DNA of 64,000 nt, taken from the NCBI GenBank assembly GCA_023055425.1, contig JALGPY010000001.1:113565057-113629056 (forward strand). Reading direction: 5' to 3'. Shown here in pieces: positions 46,329 to 57,540 of the stretch (positions within the stretch are counted from its first letter, which is position 1; each line of letters begins with the position of its first letter). Made by a program: the position numbers and the translations under genes. This DNA is from Linanthus parryae. Taxonomy: Eukaryota > Streptophyta > Magnoliopsida > Ericales > Polemoniaceae. The notes below the pieces were generated by a model. It was given only the letters and a program-made list of their open reading frames with translations, was not told the origin of the DNA and ran no database searches.

Positions 46329-46357
46329 GGCTGCTAGTTGTTGAAGAAGAGAACTTC
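46329..46357 (-). other. 5' UTR portion of the first coding exon
   Basis: 29 nt between the inferred ATTAG| acceptor and the ATG. Pyrimidine/AAC-rich. Confidence 0.55.
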
Positions 46358-47692
46358 CTAATTATTCCTTTGAGTTTTTGCCTTGAATCTATTAATCAAG
46401 ACTAGAACATGAGATTTCTTATACCAAAACTCAACAACAGTTGTAAGGTAAGCATCATCAAACCGATTTAAGAAGTTTTAGTTTGAGTGAAAAGAAATAC
46501 TTCATACATAATTGCATGCATATATACACACCCGAGATCTTGTATCTATAACACTGTACGATTTTTTTTTACGAAGCTAGACCATTGACACTTGGTGCAG
46601 CTTTGTCCAAGTGATTTCTAAAGAAAGCTCAAATAAACTTGGGTAAGAAAATATTTTATATAGTTCTCTGCAGATTCAGCTGCTAACACAGGTATATGGA
46701 ACATGTTTATCTATGTCAGAAAACGTAGAAGACCTTCATTTAGATTCAATAATTTGAATCAAAGAGAACCCAGTATTCAAAACTTCTATTTCATATCACA
46801 ATAACTATTCTAGAATAATAGTTCATGTGATAAGAAAAACCTATTTAGATCCAGTATTTTGAATCAAAGACAACCCAACATTCTATACTTTTACTTCATA
46901 TCACAATAACTATTCTAAGGAGCATGAAGCAACTTCCTTGCATAAAACCATAGACCAACTCTTGAAAAATGCTACAGAGACCTGAAGGGTAGAAAGCAAG
47001 GATTTAACTTCATCTGCCCAACTTATGAACCCATAAACTTCCCAAAAAGCAAGGATTTAACACTGCTACACAAAACCAAATATAAATAAATGACCCAGTA
47101 GCATATGCCTTTCCAGAAGGGTAGAAAAAAAATGGGGGAAAAGGAAATATGATCATTAACTCTTCGGAAGTCAAGCCAATTTTCTGAAGAACTTAGAAAG
47201 TTAACTTCACATACCCATGATCTCTACATGTATTTTATATATCATAAACAGAACAAACTACTCTTCGAGTCATCATTCTTCAAACCCTAGACTAAAAGCA
47301 ATATTACAACCCAATGAAAAGCACCCTCTATGATCATTAAATCATTGGAAGTCAGGCCAATTTTCTGAAGAACTTAGAGAGTTCATTTCACATACCCATG
47401 ATCAATATACCAATTTCATTTCATAAACTGAACAAACCCCTCCTCAATTCATAATTCTTCAAACCCTAGACTAAAAGCAATACTACAACCCAATGAAAAA
47501 TACCCAGAAATTAAAAGCCGGGAATCTCTAAAACAACAACAAATACATACATAACTAAACAATCTGCCAAATAACTAAACCATACTCAGTCAAATAACTA
47601 AACAATCAGCCAAACCCAGGAATAAAACCAAAGTTGAAGCACAAATTTAACTATAAACAAACGCGGGTGAGAGCGAAAAGAAAGAAATATAC
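46358..47692 (-). other. Leader intron of the YTH gene (about 1.3 kb), with internal duplications
   Basis: Donor TTTCTGG|GTATAT at 47692-47693 and acceptor ATTAG| before 46357. It contains a 181-bp tandem duplication (47151-47331 and 47332-47510) and a second ~110-bp-spaced duplication (about 46738-46810 and 46849-46920). Confidence 0.6.
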
Positions 47693-47930
47693 CCAGAAAG
47701 ATGAGACGGGTTCAAGCCATGTTTGACCCAGAGAGAGCTTTGATCGGCACTAGGTGGGATAGTTCAGTGATGGCGTTTGGGGTTTTCTGCAACATCTCTC
47801 GCTTGGTAGACAACAGCCCTAAACACCCAGAAAAAAGAGAGAGAAAAAGGAGAGAAGGCGGACTTGTGGGTGGAGAAAATGAATGTGATTCCTCCGAGTC
47901 GATTGCGTGTTTGGGTTCTTATGTGATTTT
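47693..47930 (-). promoter_or_regulatory. 5' leader exon and proximal promoter of the YTH gene
   Basis: On the minus strand a CT-rich tract (about 47825-47860) leads into the leader exon. The exon ends at 47693. A minimal upstream ORF (ATG GCT TGA, 47712-47720) lies in the leader. The transcription start is not fixed and no clear TATA box was seen. Confidence 0.5.
47712..47720 (-). promoter_or_regulatory. Minimal upstream ORF (start, one codon, stop)
   Basis: AAACATGGCTTGA in the leader of the YTH gene. The ATG has A at -3 and G at +4, a favourable plant context, so initiation here is plausible. Confidence 0.5.
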
Positions 47931-47966
47931 CAAATTCTACTGGTTTCTCTTTGGGGTCTCTTGGGG

Positions 47967-48278
47967 TAAATTTCACTTTCACCCCCTCAGTTATGGTACA
48001 CATTTACTTACACAGTTACACCCCCCTCGTGTCTCAAAATCTTCACTTACACCCCTTCTAACTCCGGGTACACCTAACGAATATAACAAATAGACTATTA
48101 TACCCTTCACCTTGCAATAAATTAGAACTGAGTAAATTTCACTTTCACTCCCTCAATTATGGCGGATCTTCATTACGGGCACTCATATTTCAAAATCTTC
48201 ACTAACACCCCGTCTGAATAACACTGCATAACGGATATAACAAATAGACTATTATACCTTTTACGTTGCGATAAATAT
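47967..48278. repeat. Two diverged copies of a ~166-bp repeat
   Basis: TAAATTTCACTTTCAC starts at 47967 and 48133. Both copies continue through TCAAAATCTTCACT and GATATAACAAATAGACTATTATACC-like blocks (differing in places) to GATAAAT. The origin is unknown; it is probably a dispersed non-coding repeat upstream of the YTH gene. Confidence 0.8.
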
Positions 48279-48622
48279 CAATCATCTTCTTCCTTGAACC
48301 AAACCTTCACCCAACTCGAAAAATCACCTCACCCTCTCGAGCTGTAAATCAATTGAAGTCCACTGAACCATAGATTCTTCGACCCCAAACGTGGGTTTTG
48401 TATTCCTAGACTGGGTTGATTCAATTCGATAGTTGGGTTGTGTGAACTTCGTGGCTCAAATAGAGGGTAGGGAATTGTGGTAGTATGGGTTTCTGTTTTG
48501 TGGTCGAATAGAGGATTAGTTGAAGTTGGAGGGGTTGGGTCATGGCTTACCGAACGTTAACAACCACATGCCAACTGGGATGACTAGATTTGGAGGCATC
48601 GACGGTCAAAACCATGTTGAAG
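48279..48622. other. Left flank of the CACTA element
   Basis: About 340 bp. A short open stretch on the plus strand (GLPNVNNHMPTGMTRFGGID) reaches the transposon edge, but I do not recognise it. Confidence 0.35.
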
Positions 48623-49610
48623 CACTACAAAAAAAGATACCAGATACGACGGCCAAAATATACTACGGCCTGAAATACCGTCGTATTTGTCACAGAAACG
48701 ACGGTCAACTCTTGACCGTCGTATAAATAATAAATACTACGGGTGTATAAATAAGCATCGTTTATACACTAATTAATACAACGGTTCCGTATTAATACGT
48801 CGTATGTGTATTTTTAAATCGACACGTCATATAAGGCTGTCGTATGTAGTATTTATACTCCCCTTGTATTTATTCTAAACTACACTATTAAATCATATAC
48901 GTACATTTTTTAATTTTTTTATTTTTTACAGAACTTTTACATACCCACGTTTCTCTGCCCTCAAATTCAGTCGATAAGTTTAGAGAAGAACTTCGTCTCT
49001 CTGCGGCGGAATTGCGCCACCATCAATCGGTGGGGAATTGAGTTAGCGCGCCAGGTACTCTCTTTATATCTTTCCTCTCCGACGTAATCCTCTGTACATC
49101 GATCATTCAATCGTAGTGATATTCAGTCGATGCTTCAGTTTGGAGAAAACCCTCATCTCGTTGCGGCAGAAGTTGTGTCACTGTCAATTGGTGCTGGAAT
49201 TGAGTCGAACTGCACCAGGAACTCTATCTTTATCTCTTTCCTCTCCCTCTCCAATGATAAGCAATAAATTGTTCAATTGTAGCGATTGATTGCTTCCATG
49301 GATTTATATCAATCCTCTCCCTGTACCTCTTTCCTTGTCTAATTTCACTGTTACAGATCTATAGTAAAAAGAACATAATCATCACAGAATCCTCTCCCTG
49401 TACCTCTTTCCTTTATCTTGTTTAATTGCTTCCATGGATTTAATTTTATTCTATAGTATTTTATATGTACGCACTTGATCAAGTCTATGTGTGATTAGTA
49501 TCAATTGCTCTTCTAAACTGCTAGAATCTAGTGTCGGAATGAAATTACCTATTTGTGTGGCTTTTATTTGAGGATTTACGGTCAGTTAACTGCTGCTAAG
49601 ACCAATATAA
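48623..49610 (+). repeat. Left inverted arm, outer part
   Basis: Pairs with about 54250-55231 in inverted orientation. It includes a ~150-bp internal tandem duplication (about 48960-49085 and 49130-49260) resembling a transposon leader, which is also found mirrored in the right arm. Confidence 0.88.
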
Positions 49611-52600
49611 TCTATATATATAATAGCAGAACGAACGTTTGCAAAAAATTCCATAAATGACTCCCCTATCTCTTTCTACTTTCTAAATTCCAAAGCAATC
49701 AATTCAAAAGAAAAACGGCTGCCACATCAATTCGAAAAGAAAGTTTGTTAAGATTTATAAATATTGCGTTATTCAAATAAAAAGACGGCTGCCACAACTA
49801 GATAAACTAGATAACATATTTGAAAAATTTGTGCTATTCAAAAAGGAGACGGCTGCTGCCTCATTTCAAAAAGAACTTTTGTTTAACTAAATGAACAAAA
49901 ATCTACCTTATTATTATTTTTTTGCAAACAAATCGGCCTTATCATTTCAAAAAAACGTGCTTTGTTTATTTTAAATAAATGTTTAAAATTTTGTTAAATC
50001 AAAATCTCTGGAGATAAGATAACGATTTTCTTTTTCAAAATCCGATAAAAAATCGACCATCTCACTCTATTAATATCTCCTCCCATCCTTTGCTTATATT
50101 GCTCATAAAATAGCAACACGAATAGTTCCAGCGAGCGGAGGAAACGGTTATCAACAGGCACGACAAGAGCTCCGACGTACTTGCCGATGGTAGGCTTTGT
50201 GCAACTTCATATCGGCTCCGTCGCCGTGGAGTCGGGTTACTTCTGCGCCACCGGAATCACTTTTCAGGTACGAAAACTGGAGAAACGCAAAACTTTATAT
50301 TCACTGTGTTGTTAGTTTTTCTCATGGGTTGTGATGGGTTTGTTTAGAAATTTACAAAATACCCAACGTAACTGCGGAGGGTCGCTTTTTGGCCACCTTC
50401 AGATCTGCGGATTACTTCTGCGCCACCGGAATAATTTTTCAGGTACGAAAGCTGGAGAAACCCGTAACTTTTCTCACATTCGATTTTATAGGTTCACTTT
50501 TTATGTTGTTCAAACTATATAAATATACCCACGTCGTTTACCTTATGTTATGTTCTTCATCTTCTTTAGATATGTGGAACTTTGTGGTACATACTTACTT
50601 TTTTTTAGGGGTACCCACATACTTTTATCTTCTTCATGTTTTTTTTTTCTTTTCTTTCTTTCTTTTTTTTTCTGAATTCTTCTAGCAAATGTTTATTAAA
50701 TGGTATAAGCGGAGCATAAAATGAAGTCGATAAAGTTCCAGTGAGAATTATGATATCATAATATCAGAGAATTTTCTTAGTATCTATGAGGCTATGAACC
50801 TGTGATACCTTAACGGGGTATATATACATTCCAATCCCGTCAATTTCAGCACACATAACTCATTACAATCTTAATGGTTTATTTGAAAATTTCATGATTG
50901 ATCTGATTGATTTGTTTGTAAAATTGCAGAATACGGTGGTGGCGCAGCCGGAAAACTTGGAGGAGATGAAGACTAAGAGATGAAGTCCCGCGCGTCTAAG
51001 ATCCATTACGAAAGTGATTTCAGTGTAAAAACATATGTAGTTTTATTTTTATACATTTCCAAACATTTTGTAGATGCGGCGTAAATTTGTTGATAATATG
51101 TGTAGTTTTAGACGTAAAGTCTTGCTTTTATACCTCTTTGAGATTTATGTATAATGTTTTAAATAAATACTTTATCCTCGTCGACGATATTCATTAATGT
51201 TAGATTATGTTTCTCTCAATTCAGTTAGGTGTAGTTTTTTTTCTGAATAAAAAAAAAAAAAAAAAGTTAGGTGTAGTCTTTCTTCTTAAAAAAAATTAGG
51301 TGTTCCTAAAAAAATAGGTGTAGTCTTCCACAATATACGATCAGGGACAATATTTATTACTCTTTAGTTGCTCTCACAGTTAATTTTTACTAGACCATTA
51401 TCAAAGCCAATTCTTACTGAACTACATTGGAAAACAAATGAGAGATACCACGACTAATAATTTATAAAGGAATTCACATAGCCATCAAATTTTGAAAAAG
51501 AACACGTAGCCATCAAATGTTGAAAATCAACTAATAATTTATAATAAAAAAAAAAACTTTACATGGTACATAAAACTTAATTTGAACACAATTACGTATT
51601 ACAAAACTTTTTTTGAGGAATATGTTTTAAAAACATTGAAAGTTATTCTCCAAAAAAAATTAAAGTTAAACTATTATTAAATTATTATTTCTTATCTCAA
51701 TATTCAAAAAGTGTATAGTAGTTCAATTTTTTATAATTTAACTACTATACACTCTTATAAGAAACGACATACATACATGAAAGAACGTTTTAAAAAATTG
51801 AGAAGTCCTCCCTTAAGAAAATGGAGGACCAACTTTTTTTTGGTTTGACTAAAATTGAGTAAAGATACATATTTAAATTTTATTTTTTAAGTGATTTGAG
51901 TAAAAATATGACGAAAATGTGAGTAAATTTATGTATTATCTTATGTTATATGTCAATAGCCTAAAGTCTGTTATTTTCATTTTTTTTAAAAAGTCTTCTA
52001 TTTTCTATTTATAAATTTTTTTTCTTTGAGGATACTATTTATAAATTGTTACTAGATAGAACAAATAAAAAACATCGCAATTATATAAATAAAATAAAAA
52101 TGGACGCTGAATGATAAAATCATAGATTAAGCTCAAATCTTTTAAAGAAATATGGCAGGAAGGAAAAGTAGTTTTGCCATATCACTAAGCACCTTTAAAA
52201 TTTATACTAGGACATTAACAATGATTCATTATCCGGAGAAAAGATAGTTTTTGGAGTTTTAGTGATTGTTGTACAATTTCATAATACTATTTTAACCATA
52301 GTTTTAAAAAACGCTTCGGACCAGCCATTTTGACAAGTCGTGCAGGTGAAGTGGAGCTTGACCGGTCAAGTTCAACTATTGGACCGGCCATGCAAAAAAG
52401 GGTCCAAATTGGACGCTTCATGCTAGAACCAATGATCCGATTAAACCTTTACAACCGCCGGTTCATTGAATTTTGAAAATAAAAGTATTTTACTTTATAA
52501 AATATAAAAAAAATCTGAGCCAATACATATTGCTTTTATGAACTTACGTGTTGTCATTGTTATGTAAATTCACTTAGATAAAGTCTGGTAATCATTAAAA

Positions 52601-52663
52601 TAGTACTGTACTTATTAGTTATTCGTTACATATTTTCCGTGCGATGCACAGACGGTTTGCTAG
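49611..52663 (+). mobile_element. Helitron, 3053 bp, non-autonomous
   Basis: It starts TCTATATATATAATAGC and ends in a CCGTGCGATGCAC... hairpin-like stretch followed by GCTAG, inserted exactly between A (49610) and T (52664): the hallmark TC...CTRR structure and A^T target without duplication. The inverted right arm of the host CACTA element has the uninterrupted sequence (around 54229-54236), giving a direct empty site. No replication-initiator or helicase coding was seen, so it depends on another element. It carries exon-like fragments (50187-50983). Confidence 0.9.
50187..50983 (+). pseudogene. Small spliced-looking ORF inside the Helitron (captured gene fragment?)
   Basis: An ATG at 50187 opens 27 codons (MVGFVQLHIGSVAVESGYFC) to a donor CAG|GTACG at 50268. 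A TTGCAG| acceptor before 50930 continues in frame for 17 codons (NTVVAQPENLEEMKTKR) to TGA at 50981-50983. The end of the first exon with its donor is duplicated at about 50411-50462. No family is recognised. Helitrons often capture exons, so this may be a captured fragment. Confidence 0.35.
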
Positions 52664-53168
52664 TATGATTAAAAGAAACTTGATTTCCTTCGTGGCCTAT
52701 GCACACACATGCGCATTACTTCCTTCTGCAATATTGTTCCAAATGGAAGAGTAATGAAGTAGCAAACATAAAAGGTTGACCGCAGACACTGAATTACGCT
52801 AATTAAAGATTGAAAATGTACTAGCTAGATAGAGAATTTACCCACAGCTTGGGTAGTCCGAAGTTGAAGATATGTAAAGTATGAAAAGAATAATTGAAGT
52901 ATAAGAAGTGGTGTCTGGTATTCATAAGTTGTATCTGCAATTATTTGGCATTTCAAATCCATATCGGATGCTGAAGAAAAGAAATTGTTATTGGCTTTGT
53001 TTTGATTGTATTGAACTCGTAAAGGAGATGGTTCAGTTTTCATTGCAAGAACTGAAGACTGGTAAGCAAGTTTTCAACTTTTATTGGAGATCAAGAACAA
53101 AATGCTGATGGCGATAAGAAATAGCTTGCAAGAAGCTTGTTGATTCTGAGCAAGTGTGCGGGACTACT
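52664..53168 (+). repeat. Left inverted arm, inner part
   Basis: Inverted match to about 53712-54230, including the block GAAACTTGATTTCCTTCGTG that is mirrored near 54195-54215. Confidence 0.88.
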
Positions 53169-53179
53169 TCAATTGTGAC

Positions 53180-53700
53180 ATTTACTAAACCTCTTTTTGC
53201 ACAAAATAGGTTTTGCAGTCGAACGGTGACCGTAACATACCCGGGGAAGTTAAAATCTTAAGTAGAGGACCTAGCATTTATTCGGTGAGATACAAAAAAG
53301 GGTATACGATCAACGTTCTGAAGTTCCACACTGTATCATATGGTGCAAGCAAGAAAAGTCAGAATACTGGAGTAACATGAAGAGCAGATACACCAAGTTA
53401 CTCTAGTGTTAAAGATAAAGACCGCTAACTGGACCAGTGTCTTACTATGGAAGATTGAGAGATGTCATAGAATTGCGCTACTCAATGGACGTGAAGTTTG
53501 ATTTTTTGAAATGTGATTGGGTGAACCCAACACTTGGACAGAAAGTGGATAAGTTCAACTTCACAGTTGTTAATTTCAAGCATCTCCTCTACAAAGGAAA
53601 TCTTACATCAGATGAACCGTTTATATTTGCATCTCAAGCAGAACAAGTGTGGTATGTCCCAGATCCCATTGATCCAGACTAGAGTGTGGTTGTGACAATG
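53180..53700 (+). pseudogene. CACTA transposase remnant (DUF4216 region)
   Basis: The continuous part at 53437-53682 reads SYYGRLRDVIELRYSMDVKF then FKCDWVNPTLG, KVDKFNFTVVNF and ASQAEQVWYVPDPIDPD, the pattern of the DUF4216 domain found C-terminal in plant CACTA transposases. Upstream in another frame, YTINVLKFHTVSYGASKKSQ then NTGV matches the region that normally precedes it, so there is an indel or lost intron. No transposase core remains. It identifies the family and shows the element once had, or was derived from, a coding copy. Confidence 0.78.
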
Positions 53701-53711
53701 AAAGAAGTCTA

Positions 53712-55231
53712 TAATCTCGCACACTTTCTCAGAATCAACAAGCTTCTTTCAAGCTATTTCTTATCGCCATCAGCATTTTGTTTATGTTCCTTGATCTCCA
53801 ATAAAAGTTTAAAACTTGCTTACCAGTCTTCAGTTCTTGCAATGAAAACTGAACCATCTCCTTTACGAGTTCAACACAATCAAAACAAAAAGCCAATAAC
53901 AATTTCTTTTCATCAGCATCCGATATGGATTTGAAATGCCAAATAATTGTAGATACAACTTAAGAACACCAGACACCACTTCTTAAACTTCAATTCTTAT
54001 TTTCCTAATTTACATATCTTCAACTTCATACTACCCAACCTGTGGGTAAATTTTCTATCTAGCTAGTACATTTGCAATCTTTAATTAGCGTAATTCAGTG
54101 TCTGCGGTCAACCGTTTCTGTTTGCTACTTCATTACTCTTCCATCTGGAACAATAATGCAGAAGGAAGTAATGCGCATGTGTGTGCATAGGCCACGAAGG
54201 AAATCAAGTTTCTTTTAATCATATTAAATTGGTATTAGCAGCAGTTAATTGACCGTAAATCCTCAAATAAAAGCTACACAAATAGGTAATTTCTTTCCGA
54301 CACTAGATTCTCTAGCAGTTTAGAAGAGCAATTGATACTAATCACACATAGACTTGATCAAGTGCAGTAGTACATATAAAATACTACAGAATAAAATTAA
54401 ATTCATGGAAGCAATTAAACAAGATAAAGGAAAGAGGTACAGGGAGAGGACTCTGTGATGATTATGTTCTTTTTACGCTAGATCGGTAACAGTGAAAATT
54501 AGACAAGGAAAGAGGTACTGGGAGAGGATTGATATAAATCCATGGAAGCAATCAGTCGCTACAATTGAAAAATTTATTGCTTATCATTGGAGAGGGAGAG
54601 GAAAGAGATAAAGATAGAGTACCTGGTGCAGTTCGACTCAATTCCAGCACCAATTGACAGTGACGCAACTTTTGCCGCAACGAGATGAGGGTTTTCTCCA
54701 AACTCAAGCATCGATTGAATATCACTACGATTTAATGATCGATGTACAGAGGATTACGTCGGAGAGGAAAGATATAAAGAGAGTACCTGGCGCGCTAACT
54801 CAATTCCCCCACCGATTGACGGTGGTGAAATTCCGCCCCCAGAGAGACGAAGCTCTTCTCTAAACTGATCGACTAAATTTGAGGGCAGAGAAACGTGGGT
54901 ATGTACAAGTTCTGTAGAAAATATAAAAAAGGAAAAAAAGAAAAAAATGTACGTATATGATTTAAACGGTGTATTTTAGAATAAATACAACGGGAGTATA
55001 AATACTACATACGACGGCCTTATATGACGTGTTGATTTAAAAATACACATACGACGTATTAATACGGAACCGTGGTATTAATTAATGTATAAACGATGCT
55101 TATTTATACACCCGTAATATTTATTATTTATAAGACGGTGAAGAGTTGACCGTCGTTTCTGTGACAAATAGGACGGTATTTCAGGCCGTAGTATATTTTG
55201 ACCGTCGTATCTGGTATCTTTTTCTGTAGTG
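53712..55231 (-). repeat. Right inverted arm (uninterrupted)
   Basis: Reverse complement of the left arm, lacking the Helitron, so it preserves the ancestral arm sequence. Confidence 0.88.
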
Positions 55232-55310
55232 TGATATTGATCAACAACGTATCTGATGACCACTAATGCTCTGTTTGATTTCTAATACTTGTGATTATGT
55301 TACACTAGTT
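55232..55310. other. Right flank of the CACTA element
   Basis: Short AT-rich stretch leading into the 73-bp repeat. No gene. Confidence 0.4.
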
Positions 55311-55745
55311 AGTTATCCTTAAAGACATGAATCTATGATACTGATTAGGGATATGTGATACTTCTAATCTGTGATACTGATTAGTTATTCTTATACTTGT
55401 AAATCTATGATACATATTAGGGATTTGTGATACATATGAATATGTGATACTGATTAGTTATCCTTATACTTGTGAATCTATGATACTTATTAGGAATTTG
55501 TGACACTTGTGAATCTATGATACTTATTAGTTATCCTTAGATATGTGAACTTATGATACATATTAGGGTTTTGTGATACATATGAATTTGTGATACTGAC
55601 TAGTTACCATTATATTTGAGAATCTACGATACTGACTAGGGATTTGTGATACTTGTGAACTTGTGATACTTGTGATTATGTGATACTAATTAGCTATCCT
55701 TATACTTGTGAATCTATTATAATGAATAGGGATTTTTGATACATG
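55311..55745. repeat. Degenerate ~73-bp tandem repeat (about 6 units)
   Basis: TAGTTATCC-type blocks at about 55311, 55381, 55455, 55528, 55601 and 55691. Inner half-units share GTGATACTGATTAG / AATCTATGATAC. Confidence 0.75.
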
Positions 55746-55760
55746 TTTTGATTTAGTTTT

Positions 55761-55935
55761 GAATCTGTGTGTACCATGTACTTGTTCTTCTTTAGTTTTG
55801 AAGGTGTGTATACCATATACATGTTCTTCATTAGTTGTGAATATGTGTATACTATGTACATGTTCTTCTTTAGTTGTGAATATGTGTATACCCTGTACAT
55901 GTTCTTCTTTATTTGTGAATCTGTTTATACCATAG
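55761..55935. repeat. 39-bp minisatellite (4.5 units)
   Basis: Unit starts at about 55761, 55800, 55840, 55878 and 55917 (GAATATGTGTATACCATGTA-like, then ATGTTCTTCTTTAG). It reads open on both strands (repeated VYTMYMFFFSCE-like on plus) but this follows from the period being a multiple of three, not from coding. Confidence 0.85.
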
Positions 55936-56518
55936 TGATCAATTATTCGATGACTGAGTGAGAACAATTGATTTTCACATTGGTATACATATGATTCCTC
56001 TTACTTGATCAACAATAAACAATCAATCCATGACTTAATTCAAGTACTGGTATGATGCTTGATTGTTTAGTGTGGAACCTTTTCACATTATGGGTTGAGT
56101 TAGCAAGTCAATGTATGTGGAACTAGCTACTAAATCTTTGTTTTCCTTACTTGGTGCTCTTCACAGTGCACTGCCATTGGTCGGTAATGTGCTTATCATG
56201 GTACATACCAATTACATTATGGGTTGAGCTAGCAAGTCAATGTCTGTAACACTAGTTACTAAAGGTTTGTGTTTCCTTGCTTGGTGCTCTCATAATGTAA
56301 CCCATAAACAACTAAATGATGATAAGTTTTCATACAATGTGAGAGTTGTTCAAAATATAAAACTACATACGTGAGTGCATACATTATGTTCCTTCTATAC
56401 ACCAAAATACGCATAGGGTTGCTTACATATGATCATACCATAAACCTTCCACCAACTTGGATTTTCAATATTCTCTTGCATATCCAGAAGATAGTCAATG
56501 CAATCCATCACTAGTAGG
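55936..56518. other. AT-rich stretch, no gene recognised
   Basis: A ~55-bp block (CACATTATGGGTTGAG...AGCAAGTCAATGT...) is partly repeated at about 56085-56125 and 56215-56245. No ORF of note. Confidence 0.4.
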
Positions 56519-57540
56519 CTATTGACTATAAGATACTTTGACAACAAGCCAACAACCCTGACTCTTTCCCATGTGCAGGATCTTATAGTAATTGTGACCC
56601 ATATGGATCATGATCTCAGTTAGGCACCCTTCTAAAGTTAAGAACATATTGTCTAGGGTTTCTGCATCCATTCCTTCAAAAGCCATTTTAACTGAAAGTA
56701 TACGATCTTCAACTGTCTTGGTTTGCATAGGCTTTGGAGACTCTGGATTGAGTTGAAGAATCCCAAGTCATTTATATTACAATCATGGATCTTGGTTGAT
56801 CGATTCACAAGTTTCATGTTGAAACCATCACTTGTGACAACCTCCATGAAATCCACATCATGGTTTTTAACATGGTTGTGCCATTGTCTGAGTGTATGAT
56901 GATGTTCTTGGAAAGTGATGGAGGCCACTTGGCCTTGATGGCTATAATCAATTTGGTGATGAACATCTCTATCATAACTTCATTTGTCACATAGGGTGAC
57001 TTTAGTCTCAAGAGTTTATCTTGGTCTATTGACTAAATTTCTTAAGGCATTCACTTCTTCAGTAAAAGGCCATACTCCAACCTTGCCATCAAATAGAAGT
57101 TCGTTGTTTAATCCACAAAATTGGCCTCCCAACACAACACATAAATGTAACCTTACCCACAAAGTATTTTGACTGATAATCTTTATATGTCACTAACTCC
57201 TCTGAAAATAGTAACTTCTCATCTATTTCTGTAAATACAACCATTTTTCATCCATAAGGACAATGTTGCTCATACTCTTATATGTGATCACATTGTCTTC
57301 ATTAACTTGTACGGCTGGGAGGTTTCATTTCAGCCTATTAACTTTGTGTTTCTGTGAGTGTTGGATATACATGTGACATTCTTTGATTCAATGCACCATT
57401 ACTCAACCATCTCCAAATGCTTGTTTGACCCACTCCGTAATTAATTGAAATATAACATACAATATGTAAATTTGGATGCCGAAAAATATGCCAATGCCAA
57501 TGATAAATTTGTGTGCCTAACATTCCTAAAATTTGTATGC
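56519..57540 (-). pseudogene. Mariner-like (Tc1/mariner, plant MLE) transposase relic
   Basis: Pieces in several minus-strand frames follow the order of plant mariner-like transposases. A helix-turn-helix part (GVGQTSIWRWLSNGALNQRM, about 57400-57460) comes first, then DGKVGVWPFTEEV (about 57070-57110), MIEMFITKLIIAIKAKWP, the first catalytic region IIIHSDNGTT (about 56890-56915), VTSDGFNMKLVN, then NINDLGFFNSIQSLQ (about 56740-56785). Near the end, KILHMGKSQG resembles the family's C-terminal motif. It has many frameshifts and stops and is old. No terminal inverted repeats were identified. Confidence 0.75.

Larger units (their letters stand above)
48623..55231. mobile_element. CACTA (En/Spm) element with ~1.5-kb inverted arms, non-autonomous
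   Basis: The termini are CACTACAAAAAAAGATACC (48623) and its inverted match ending TTTTTCTGTAGTG (55231). Subterminal ACGACGG/CCGTCGT motifs recur near both ends. Beyond the usual short TIRs, the two ends are inverted copies over about 1.5 kb: 48623-49610 plus 52664-53168 against about 53712-55231, around 90% identical in blocks compared by eye. The central ~540-bp loop holds a DUF4216-like transposase remnant. A Helitron (49611-52663) interrupts the left arm. The 3-bp flanks (AAG and TGA) do not match; TGA occurs two bases further out on the left, so the duplication is uncertain. Confidence 0.85.

Noticed and set aside
48618..55234. TGA as CACTA target duplication
   Set aside because: Directly adjacent 3-bp flanks are AAG and TGA; TGA on the left is two bases away, so the match is not clean.
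55767..55961. Repetitive 64-codon plus-strand and 93-codon minus-strand frames
   Set aside because: Open on both strands because the 39-bp repeat period is a multiple of three; not coding evidence.
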